A stretch of DNA of 64,000 nt, taken from assembly GCA_934754355.1 (NCBI GenBank), contig CAKVID010000003.1:124001-188000 (forward strand). Reading direction: 5' to 3'. Under the pieces are notes generated by a model that did not search any database, was not told the origin of the DNA, and was given only the letters and a program-made list of their open reading frames with translations. The position numbers and the translations under genes are program-made. Position 1 is the stretch's first letter. Each line of letters begins with the position of its first letter. Positions 13,101 to 19,281 of this stretch are shown piece after piece. This DNA comes from an uncultured Clostridia bacterium. GTDB lineage: Bacteria > Bacillota > Clostridia > Christensenellales > UBA1242.

Positions 13101-14701
13101 AAGACAAATCTACCTCAGACAAAGTAACTAACGACAATGCAAGAGTTAATAGATTTGGCGAAATAACTAATAGAGAGATAGAATACTCATTGCAAGCAAA
13201 CGGCAATTATATAGTAGAAGTTGCAGATACAGTATTCTTGAATGCAGTAGATAATAACAAACTTACTCCTACTAAATACCAAGTAACCAATACTGGTATA
13301 GAATATAGTTTCTCTGTAAGAGTATTAGTTGGCGAAGAAAATTATACAGGTATTTATATCTCTGACCAAGCCGACTTAACTAGCAAAACAGATATTATAT
13401 CGTTTACAATATTCCAAGCAGGCGATGGCTCTAAATTGCTACCTTACAAAGTATCTACTAGCACAATGTTCAATAGCATTAGATACTATCCAAATTCTCA
13501 CTTTGTATTAACCGATGATATCTCATTCAGAGACGATAACGGCAATATTGCAACATGGGAAATGATAGATACATTCACAGGCTCAATTGATGGTAAGGAT
13601 CATCTAGTTGCTTACTTGCAACCACAAGAGAAAGCCATTACACAAGGTTCAGATATCAATATATATAAGGCATTATTTAGAGTAAATACAGGTTCAATAT
13701 CCAATTTGAATTTGTCAATCAATAATTCTTATACTGGCTCTGTAGAGAATTCTACAGTAAGAGTTGCAGGACTTACAGTTATTAATAATGGTACTCTTAA
13801 TAATGTTCACATCACAGCAATTAATGGTGGTTCAATTAATGTTCAAGTTCGCGGAACTCTATATAATACTAGAGTTGCTGGACTTGCTGTAGAGAATACA
13901 GGAACTATAGATAATTGTAGTGTAGAATTGAATATCACAAGTTTAGATAATAATAGTGCTTCTACTACTAAGAAATCTTCTTATGTAGCAGGTATTAGTA
14001 GTATCAATAGCGGTAAAATTATCAATTCTTACTATAATGGTACAATTAGAGGCAATTTCGTTGGCGGTATCGCTAATGAGAGTAATGGTACAATTACTAA
14101 TTCTTACTCGTTAGGTATAGCCGAAGTAACCGATGCAGGTATTACAAGCGGTGTTAGTGGTAAGGGTATCCAGTATGCTGGAATAGTTGGAAGTATGTAT
14201 GGCACATCAGTAGTAGATAGTTGTTATAGTAGAATGGTTGTCAAAGTTGATGTAATTACAAACAATGGTCTTACTTTGCCATTGGGCGGAATAGTTGCTC
14301 AATTTATAACTAGAACTGGTGTTGAAAATCATATTACAGTTAAGAACTGTTATGTTGAATTTAGTGCAATCAATATTGGCAATACAGCCAATTTGACAAC
14401 TAGTGCTTATGTTATTGCTCCAGCCAATACTAGAGTTACTTTCAAAGATAATTACTATGTAGTAGTTACAATTAATGGTGCTAAGAACATTGTTCCAAGC
14501 AATAGTTCTTCGGTTGCTACATCTTGTGTAACTATAGATGAGTTGGCAAGCAAAATGTTAACACTAGTAGATAGTGCCGGACATAATATTTACATGAGGG
14601 CCACTGTACAAGATGGCGAACAAGAGAATAGTACTAAGATTAGCAAATATCCATTGTTAGTATCCAATATGGAGAAAGACATTGAATATATTACACAGTA
14701 A
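4193..14701 (+). CDS. Giant surface lipoprotein with Fn3-like repeats and GLUG-type C-terminus
   Basis: A 3502-residue lipoprotein. The signal peptide (MKKVKTILASLMII) ends in the lipobox LTAC-S, so the mature Cys near residue 23 should be lipidated. Most of the protein is a tandem array of divergent beta-sandwich modules of about 90 residues with recurring S/T-W strands, for example KVTWNQV, LSWELTG, LSWSAVDNASNYSI and ISWNGDTSYSSI, as in fibronectin type III and similar extracellular domains. From about residue 3075 (GDGSKLLPYKVSTS) it changes to a GLUG-like beta-helix part with GTISNLNL, AGLTVINNGTLNN, GGIANESNGTITNSYS. Few Cys occur after the lipobox. ATG 4193 is chosen (AAAGG eight bases upstream) over GTG 4184. 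It directly precedes the SipW/TasA-like cluster; a role as adhesin or matrix scaffold is inference. Confidence 0.85.
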   Translation: MKKVKTILASLMIILATAVLTACSCSGDKGGDDGPIIPVSTITINSDFAKATRDEETGYLTIRCSRNDEFDITYNLAPDNTTRTQVDWDFEGNDSVVVVRKNYFSYSQSATHTVGFRANRVGNTIIKFKPKNTDKWTQATVIVGEAEAVWPSFVAPTSLNYNPVTGKVTWNQVSQMKLHTGEIVNVTMSNGVVSGLTGYIVSYKNVTTGETYTTDYNQPINACEYQLPRGNTYEVKVMARGDDFTTKDSQYSDTFRYHQLSAVSSLANNNGKISYETPEYSEISRVYYNPNDRTKYITRTSDGVGKTEFIAGENFDKLDNYSVYVITYPKNFSQAEVEGKKFILDQSTNTRFYPSIQSDTIDIENLIAPTIEITPVRGIIEVGGVQFGEAGSNNNPYLKSILKWDFANRTYDNDKFQVKFAYTISINTEGNTWTKLIPSTDEFLIGNTFDLSQLNPSNSQYKITVYAFGNPTNTIASRVSELRFNVLSPMTTETSINNTTLTTSETNASVFGADLYFINLNDGSKSVYKFVDGINNGIYAEKSLTLNIASLNLPAGTYNIYGRYVGINDMTLNNYSATSAIAKINNNEVVVAEAVANGTISMSREGLLTFSKAKLSTTEYINDYKLSFTWQQGAQIETYDRLITSADNESSMSVDIFANIKNYLLEFKDGTTSDNIDEVFKDYTSNSSISFTITTLGVDDGSRIDSSPSNKVNFMRQNPVNESTIQLNFNTLSFVSTNTNTAYIVSINGSKYTTPLTNEGEVTVDLSTATVDKTTKTLLECVNAGETNTITIWALGSAARANNNEYGYVDGYAATKVIGSSITPTEVSIDSLGNLSWELTGETESQAFDLKFYIKDNSDWVLANNIDNPYRIETSRVENTSGEEGAEATLGKYIYNVIDLINTIGENKTIAITITHRNPSLFAGTESLKYYVVQLSSVEMTKCMNGSEPAVSFVPLKSASNIEYIISALNLADNSVIRTLSVNNVDSADVVIKSLSELEIQNIGNYSIQLSASKASSGVNSENNAFVLSSMVSTIEIIVANKEIVVNADNENIKWQALHSGATYTVEYKLPGSSTYEFIKDGESNKVFGSEELTYNVWQLFKAGENRVIVTPYVDYEQTGVVLTGSTKENIIVKLNTISSLTVEAGVLKYQLTDSLEEGKYSLNILVDDKSLTTGEYAIDYKNQLISILASAYVGSHSYSIQVVSANVISGDYSTPINATKLASVNDLIKDGEWIQFTHVDGANIYLLNFENANGDSTLKRIKFDGAKIYLEVTAEDGSSDWQEVVDNSIAKFENGKIYLKFDYTLLGTDTVEATGGIYFYSITPLNNLSGENARLNGNVSAKYKIAKLSSMVTITVNGESFELSDYQLGEDPILVPESISYQIDYSLDMSERYTKGTTWQDITWTYDSSKFNAGEEVNYKLTFANDTNQAEVNLLFSPVDGTLKIANVSEADGTISYKVADFLSATNNGNGSFTLTFKATEITSNITTTLAGEPNVAVLEYQEKKLAIKDTIIYSTINIVGADAETGENNKYAINLNSLGLSKKGNYQLTLQFIGNENEVISSKVITSELSNKLDEAKLSTIDGLLSWSAVDNASNYSIRITTLVTGSEEGEDMGTGMWLFENYTPEEIDKPNITEEKLIELNGEFTGFETGRIYDIQIMANSSNNLSSNWSEIFQVQKLQSPTNIAITSTGNTLKYTDGEGNEQTVNIGDPMLTWTDPNNVISRSDYLMYIGDGEAIRIRNTTSDNVTLTGQLLPSNIANGNYIISMRVVGNTTTGTNKMGLLTSDQSTQNPEAHYVVETTAVSFENNTFTWYSVVGAYSYKLTFYRGSFNTSDKFSTETPVYTTFTTTNSYNFSSSEFDGTGYFTVLINAICDPAKAIVSSYIGLDSEGNIPVVTYSNCASLYKSSNVTKLMVKDGLLSWSLKMSDIREFLSVHSSIESDVLLAYFSITEEDKVEAQKLLLNAVVDYISQKINNGKPGDDTVDKILYNLYTFNTVVNGVQSVITPSVVDSIKLGTANDKGKQIPTYTDANPSDADVLMFKYELPQDVVADSTSKFVVKVAPAGNKINGNDTGLISSVDGKYLEDITVYKPKAPTSVNINNTSEEGTTVRKQISNGNLYWSLVTTEDSTLTAFYYHKVYKITAINQNSEDSRINKEVNIDETIDAETGNNPNLQDNVNYYRYLKDDNLFGGVNMSTNTNYKLEISVVGTKDSTLLESNEKIYLNSNVFKYSDVMNILENHQSEVTNGLYSYTPCANMSSQTDVYVYGPFVDDNNAYIYAPDAYDRSTWKWNVRVNGTDHNIDLRADEGKTYKDAVEEWKKLISYSWNTAKSSNWINGNLRTVYHFNEQVTGEGENAATSRPTTLNLTNTNRPESTEKFGAGSYIIRKQEIGNGRGIIDTDFSDTLINADDSIPAFDYEQIATKLDTATKSVVIDGISGQRENSIWLENGKFVWKKVDRANAYRVKAERILVQSDGVNVTKSVDGDYSETIISESITSNEYFQMPENSEFNRLPTSSSSYVYRITITATHLESDGTTISPNYFDGEDVTTDDYGRTPIPTSLHINEEGIISWNGDTSYSSIRGYEIKINENIGGTFELAEVSNTRYDLSKVNFGTFEFSVRSLGLNIDNNTQYLNSCYTPSITITKLANPVVKVINGTFTWGTETSGSTGEQPTKSNFRLNENSEILDEDMGTYILHSEINTFDSTYTLEQDQALFGTGTYNFGVKYQGTTGDVDDSHRQFTIASGEQTLVAEKLSSPELENVDVIDNQVAENRIRWKAVNNASGYRALVITTVSDGDNTINKIFDIIETTRMIEGNAVRSASFLIKNDNQVVTTMDSSSELTKDFFVYDETRNDVELRLTKVIETLQLSSEFGISLNVYVQPIGTLDSTELTEGDTIYISGSFSNKKNVEIPAKPTGISFESSTGTLSWKVSDETKGHNAKITMTYKVTEVTPEELDKYWKVTSDIYKDKSTSDKVTNDNARVNRFGEITNREIEYSLQANGNYIVEVADTVFLNAVDNNKLTPTKYQVTNTGIEYSFSVRVLVGEENYTGIYISDQADLTSKTDIISFTIFQAGDGSKLLPYKVSTSTMFNSIRYYPNSHFVLTDDISFRDDNGNIATWEMIDTFTGSIDGKDHLVAYLQPQEKAITQGSDINIYKALFRVNTGSISNLNLSINNSYTGSVENSTVRVAGLTVINNGTLNNVHITAINGGSINVQVRGTLYNTRVAGLAVENTGTIDNCSVELNITSLDNNSASTTKKSSYVAGISSINSGKIINSYYNGTIRGNFVGGIANESNGTITNSYSLGIAEVTDAGITSGVSGKGIQYAGIVGSMYGTSVVDSCYSRMVVKVDVITNNGLTLPLGGIVAQFITRTGVENHITVKNCYVEFSAINIGNTANLTTSAYVIAPANTRVTFKDNYYVVVTINGAKNIVPSNSSSVATSCVTIDELASKMLTLVDSAGHNIYMRATVQDGEQENSTKISKYPLLVSNMEKDIEYITQ

Positions 14702-14789
14702 AATTGATATTGACTATATGTAAATGTCAGTTGTAAATGGAAATAGAATTTAAGTTTAGATGCAAATAAGAAGATATATTAATATTTGT

Positions 14790-14829
14790 CTAGTGCTTGG
14801 AGAGCGTATATTATTTCCCCAAGTACTAG
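14790..14829 (+). other. Hairpin between the giant lipoprotein and sipW genes
   Basis: An 11-bp stem CTAGTGCTTGG/CCAAGTACTAG (one G-U pair) with an 18-base loop. No U-run follows, so it is not a typical intrinsic terminator; it may be an mRNA stability or processing element between the two units. Confidence 0.45.
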
Positions 14830-14858
14830 ATGAATAAATATATTTAATGGAGACATTT

Positions 14859-14903
14859 ATGTGGATAGCAATAGCATTAATACTTTATTATTGTTTTAAG
14901 TAA
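14859..14903 (+). CDS. Possible 14-residue hydrophobic peptide upstream of sipW
   Basis: ATG 14859 is preceded by GGAG six bases upstream and encodes MWIAIALILYYCFK, a membrane-like peptide ending 15 bases before the sipW start. Position and ribosome site are suggestive of a leader or small membrane peptide, but an ORF this short can arise by chance in AT-rich DNA. Confidence 0.25.
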   Translation: MWIAIALILYYCFK

Positions 14904-14918
14904 AAGAAAGGAACAAAG

Positions 14919-15485
14919 ATGAAATTTTATAGACTAGAGAAGACCAATTATTTCAAAGTTTGGAGTTTTGCAATACTAAAAAGTTTGGCGATATCCTTGC
15001 TACTATCTATAGCACTACTAGTAGTGTGTGGTTACAAATTCATGATTGTATCTTCAGGCTCTATGGAACCAACTTTGCCAGTTGGCAGTCTAATTGTTGT
15101 TACTCCTTGCGAATACGAAGATTTGCAACTTGGCGATATTGTAACTATGGACGCAGGAACATACTTAACCCACAGAGTGCATGGTAAGAAAATAGGTGGC
15201 GAGGTTATACCCGAAGACGACCCAAGATATAATTCTAGCGAGGCTAGATGGTACACCAAGGGTGATAATAGTGATACATTAGATGGTGCAATCACTGCCA
15301 AAGTTGTAGGTAGAGTAGACCATTGCTTCAAGTCTGTTGGAGTAGTTGTAAGATATGTTAAGGCTAATTATATGTTGCTTATCATATTTGGCGTAATTCT
15401 TGTTGTCTTTGTCGAAGTCCTTAATTATTTAAAGGGCAAATTAGAAGAAGACGATGTAGAGTGTTACGAGAATGATGACGAATAA
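14919..15485 (+). CDS. sipW: SipW-type (ER-type) signal peptidase I
   Basis: Membrane signal peptidase that cleaves a special set of exported proteins. The nucleophile sits in SSGSMEP (Ser48) after the first membrane segment (about residues 20-44). The general base is His in YLTHRV (His85) instead of the Lys of ordinary bacterial SPases, which marks the SipW/ER/archaeal class; the conserved WYTKGDNSD block follows. A second membrane segment lies at about 146-168 before an acidic tail. It is followed at once by several genes with SipW-type signal sequences, the same arrangement as sipW-tasA in Bacillus, so those are its likely substrates. Ribosome site AAAGGA. Confidence 0.9.
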   Translation: MKFYRLEKTNYFKVWSFAILKSLAISLLLSIALLVVCGYKFMIVSSGSMEPTLPVGSLIVVTPCEYEDLQLGDIVTMDAGTYLTHRVHGKKIGGEVIPEDDPRYNSSEARWYTKGDNSDTLDGAITAKVVGRVDHCFKSVGVVVRYVKANYMLLIIFGVILVVFVEVLNYLKGKLEEDDVECYENDDE

Positions 15486-15524
15486 TATATAGAAATAATA
15501 GTCAAGAAAAAAACAGAGGAAAGT

Positions 15525-16274
15525 ATGGATATAAGGAGAAAGACGAAAGTAAATAGTTTTATAGTAGTACTATGTTTGCTTGTAGTACTATGCTCTTGTC
15601 TTATAGTATCCACACTCGCTTGGCTAGAAGAGACATATGTATATCACGAAGACCGCAATAATCTTGGTGCAATCAATGTCGTTCTTCTGGCAAATGGTAA
15701 CAAAATAGAAGGAAGTACCGATGAAAATGGAGTATGGACTTGTAATACACCATACGAAATTCCATCGGGCAATACTATCCGTTCACTCAACCTTAAATGT
15801 AGAAACGAAGGCAATATAGACGCCATAGTTAGAGTAACGATTAGTATATATTACATGGAAAATAACAATAAAAGAACAGCGCTGTTAGTTGCTGGTAGTC
15901 CAACCGCTTTGGGTACAATATCTTTGGATACAACCAATTGGGTTAGACAATTTCCTAGCGAGACCGTCGCTTGCGGTTATATGTATTACAATAGTAGATT
16001 ATCTAGTTATAATACTAGGTCTTATGGAACAGATAATATAGAGACTGGCACTGATACTGATGGCGAAGCAAGTATAATTAATCAAATACTTGTAAGCAAC
16101 GAGCAGAAAGACACCAAATTCTATGTAGATGTATCTATAGACGCAGTAGCATATAGCGGAAATATCTACAAGAAAATTGAGAATAACGAGACCACTCCAG
16201 CAGATATCCCAGTCAATGCATTCCCATTTGGCAACAAAGACGATTTGCCTAGCGCTTGGACTGCATGGAGATAA
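15525..16274 (+). CDS. SipW-dependent TasA/camelysin-like surface protein 1
   Basis: 249 residues. A basic N-terminus (MDIRRKTK) precedes one hydrophobic helix that ends in STLAWLEE, the A-W pattern of SipW-dependent signal peptides. The mature part is beta-rich with the family's layout: a strand after the anchor (LGAINVVLL), a segment on extra-cellular 'EGNIDAIVRVTI', and a C-terminal strand FYVDVSIDAVAYSGN. TasA-like proteins assemble into extracellular fibres; similarity here is by architecture rather than close sequence, so fibre formation is inference. 39 bases after sipW with a good GAGGAAAG ribosome site, so probably co-transcribed. Confidence 0.75.
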   Translation: MDIRRKTKVNSFIVVLCLLVVLCSCLIVSTLAWLEETYVYHEDRNNLGAINVVLLANGNKIEGSTDENGVWTCNTPYEIPSGNTIRSLNLKCRNEGNIDAIVRVTISIYYMENNNKRTALLVAGSPTALGTISLDTTNWVRQFPSETVACGYMYYNSRLSSYNTRSYGTDNIETGTDTDGEASIINQILVSNEQKDTKFYVDVSIDAVAYSGNIYKKIENNETTPADIPVNAFPFGNKDDLPSAWTAWR

Positions 16275-16322
16275 TCTATTTGGTAATTAGAATTGTAAGT
16301 AATTTTAGTATAAGGAGGATAA

Positions 16323-17442
16323 ATGGCTAGAAATTTTGGCGAAAATACCAATAAAAAGAAATTTCAGATAATAGGCATATTGTTTCTATGTCTTATGTTT
16401 ATAGCAATTATGTCCTCTATAACTGTCGCATGGTTTATGGACGAAAGCGAGACAAGTAACGGCGAGCCTAATATAACCCTTATTGGCGACCTAGAATTAG
16501 ATGTTACAACTAATTTCAAATTCAGCAATCTTGCACTTGCACCCGATACCATATATACTACCGACCAAGGTGGCAATGATATTGCTACATATCTTAAGAC
16601 GAGTGCTAATCACGATATAGACGGTGCTTATGCCCGAGTTAGATATGAGACTACTAGGAAATTGGTAGGCACTACAACAGAAATAGACAATCTAGATATA
16701 CTTAGTTTGTATTTTGTAGATAATCTAACTACATCTACCACTTACGATAACTCTTCCAAGAACAAATGGGTGTATAATGAGGAAGACCAATTTTATTATT
16801 ATCTAGGTGGCATATACACTACTAATGTAATGTTTAATAGAGGTTATCGCACTAGCAATACTATGACTAACGAAGTAGCAAATGCTAATGTGACTATTAC
16901 AATTACAGTAGATAGTATACAGCGTCAGTATGGTGCGTCAGATGCAGTATGGACTACTTCTCCACAAATATTCAAAGACATGGTGGCAGAAGAGAGTTCG
17001 CATAATGGTTTGTTGTTTGCACCAGTAATAAATGGCAAAGCAGTAGATGTTCAATTAGAGACAGGTCTAACTATATCTCAGTCATTAGCAAAATCGGGAC
17101 TAAGTGATACATATACAAATAATAATACATGTGGTTGGTATACAGATGCGGATTGCACTATCCCAGCAGATATGAATGCAGAATTTAAAACAGGGACTAG
17201 ACTGTACACCAAAACCGCCACTCTTGATCAACTGGATATAGGAATGGTTAATGGCAAGAAAACGCTAAAAAGTTTAAAAAATTCAAATTATTCTGGAGAT
17301 AAGTGCAACTATATATACCGATGTAACTAGTGCAAATAATATACCAAGTGGTTGGAATAGCGAAATGCTTGGTGCCGGTGCAAATATTGAATGGCAATAT
17401 GGTTATTCACTAAGTCAATTCAAGAGTGCTGTTGGTGTGTAA
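16323..17442 (+). pseudogene. SipW-dependent TasA-like protein 2, frameshifted near the C-terminus
   Basis: Signal anchor ending SSITVAWFMDE, then a beta-rich domain (about residues 45-220), and near 275-300 a GWYTDADCTI...TRLYTKTA segment like a Listeria-Bacteroides (Flg_new) repeat. The reading frame stops at 17330 with a non-family tail (DKCNYIYRCN). Removing one A from the A6 run at 17276-17281 restores a 54-codon continuation to the stop at 17442, including ISATIYTDVTSANNIPSGW and SLSQFKSAVGV, which matches the C-terminal strand pattern of its neighbours. So it is a frameshift mutation, a phase-variable tract, or an assembly error; if translated as is, a 335-residue shortened protein results. 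Strong AAGGAGG ribosome site. Confidence 0.75.
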
Positions 17443-17531
17443 TATACAATAGAAAAACAAAAAGTTAAAAATAAAACCCTATAAAAAAGAAAAACATAAA
17501 TATTAACTGGATAAAATTTACAGGAGAAAAT

Positions 17532-18329
17532 ATGGCGAAATTAACCAAACAAGAATTAAATAAGAAAATTCAAACGCAAAATATGATTATTATTGCTTTT
17601 GCTATAATAATATTTATATTAGTGGCTGTATCTGGTACTGCCGCTTGGTATATTCGTACTCGTTCGGATAGCGCAGATATTATCCTTAGTAATCCAGTTA
17701 ATATCTATATAACCGAATTTGAAGATATGAAAGATGGCGCGGGAAATATAATAGTAGACGCCAATGGCAATCCTAGGAAGAAGCACACGCTTACAACCGA
17801 TATTCTAGATAAATACAATACTAGAGTATATCCGGGCGACAAAATTAAAATGCGTTTAGGCATGCAATTAGGTAGCCAAGAAGTTGAGGCAAGTAATGCA
17901 TATGTTAGAGTTAAACTTCAGATAACATACGAGAGAATTTCTGATGGCGTGCCATCAGGATTACAACAATTAGCCGACCAAAGTTTGATAGAATACAAAG
18001 ACGCTCCCGATGAGAGCATGTGGCAGAAAGTAGACTTCAATAAATTTGTTGAAGGTTCAGACCCAGATTATTGGTATGTACTTAAGAGTACTACTAGCGG
18101 AATATTGGAGGCTAGAGTAGCCAAAAATCTAGAGACATTTGAATTTCTAGACGGATATATAGCACTAAGTAAGACAGAAATAACTAACGAACATGCAAAC
18201 TGCAAATTTCATATAAATTACATAGTAGAGGCAATCCAAGTACCGAATGTTCCAGACCCGCTTAGATATGAGGGCTATGGTCCATGGTGGAACTTTGCAC
18301 TAGGCGACATTGAAGACACCGGTGCATAA
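17532..18329 (+). CDS. SipW-dependent TasA/camelysin-like surface protein 3
   Basis: 265 residues. MAKLTKQELNKKIQ precedes a hydrophobic helix (about 18-40) ending VSGTAAWYIRTRSD, again the A-W SipW-type signal. The mature domain begins with the strand ADIILSNPVNIYI and includes a segment 'TRVYPGDKIKMRLGMQLGS' that parallels 'RPINPGDKLDISAYARN' in the next gene, and a C-terminal strand CKFHINYIVEAIQVPN. No catalytic motif. 89 bases after the corrected end of gene 2, with AGGAG upstream. Best read as a further structural subunit of the same surface assembly; exact role unknown. Confidence 0.75.
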   Translation: MAKLTKQELNKKIQTQNMIIIAFAIIIFILVAVSGTAAWYIRTRSDSADIILSNPVNIYITEFEDMKDGAGNIIVDANGNPRKKHTLTTDILDKYNTRVYPGDKIKMRLGMQLGSQEVEASNAYVRVKLQITYERISDGVPSGLQQLADQSLIEYKDAPDESMWQKVDFNKFVEGSDPDYWYVLKSTTSGILEARVAKNLETFEFLDGYIALSKTEITNEHANCKFHINYIVEAIQVPNVPDPLRYEGYGPWWNFALGDIEDTGA

Positions 18330-18420
18330 AAACAAGATAAATCGCTATTGTGTATCGCATTGATGTACTACAATATTTATAATATTAGGTATAAAATAAG
18401 AAAAGGAGGAATATTTGAAT

Positions 18421-19281
18421 ATGGCAGATGATAATAAGCAAGAGAAAGATAAGATAATTAATGTAACCAAGCCTAAGACCGAGAGTATTCCTCGTAGTAA
18501 TATTGACGCTAGTCGTGTTAGTTCTTATACAATGCGAGAGCAACAATCTCTAGAAAAATTAAAGAAAACAGTAGGCGGGCCTTCAAATAGTGGCGGGCGT
18601 TCGTCTAAGATTAAGACAATTGTGGCAATAATATTAGTACTGATACTAATTATATTGATAATAGTCTTTGCTATAGTCCTTAGTAGAACGGGGACTTCAG
18701 AAGAAGAAACTTATGATATTAGAGTTAGTATGAAGATAGAGAATACATCACTACTGACAATCATAACCGATACGGGTAAAGAAGCCTTAAGGCCTATCAA
18801 TCCCGGCGATAAATTAGATATATCTGCATATGCTAGAAATAGTAATGACTATAGAGGCGATGCAAGTACTGGTGCGGGCAATCCGCCTAATATCTATCTT
18901 AGATTTAAAATTAAATTAATTCTTAATTACGAAGAAAGATACGATGTAATTATTCCTAAACTTACAGATAACTGGTACAAATATAATCCCGAAGTAGATA
19001 AAGATGTAGATACTTACGATGACCATTACTACTACTTCTGTGGAAGTATCCCTTACCAAAGAAGAATAGAGTTATTTTCTCAAATAACAATTGATGGCAA
19101 TTCAATTACTTGCGAAGATGCCGACAAGGGTAGATACGGACAAATTCAAGTAATAGTAGAAAGTATAGAGGCGGATATCAATAATATTAATAATAAGATT
19201 TGGTCATCTGCACCTAAGACTTGGGTGTCTGCGCTAATTCGTGGCGATTATAATACAAACAATACAGGGGGCGGAGAATGA
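18421..19281 (+). CDS. Membrane-anchored protein related to the TasA-like set
   Basis: About 286 residues. Unlike its neighbours it has a 60-residue hydrophilic N-terminal tail before one long hydrophobic helix (about 62-87), and no A-W cleavage pattern, so it probably stays in the membrane. The exported part shares the neighbours' layout, with RPINPGDKLDISAYARN, YLRFKIKLIL and the last strand IQVIVESIEADI. It may be a base or anchor subunit (inference). AAGGAGG lies 11 bases before ATG 18421; an in-frame TTG at 18415 has better spacing and is possible. Its last codons overlap the next gene by 4 bases, implying translational coupling. Confidence 0.7.
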   Translation: MADDNKQEKDKIINVTKPKTESIPRSNIDASRVSSYTMREQQSLEKLKKTVGGPSNSGGRSSKIKTIVAIILVLILIILIIVFAIVLSRTGTSEEETYDIRVSMKIENTSLLTIITDTGKEALRPINPGDKLDISAYARNSNDYRGDASTGAGNPPNIYLRFKIKLILNYEERYDVIIPKLTDNWYKYNPEVDKDVDTYDDHYYYFCGSIPYQRRIELFSQITIDGNSITCEDADKGRYGQIQVIVESIEADINNINNKIWSSAPKTWVSALIRGDYNTNNTGGGE

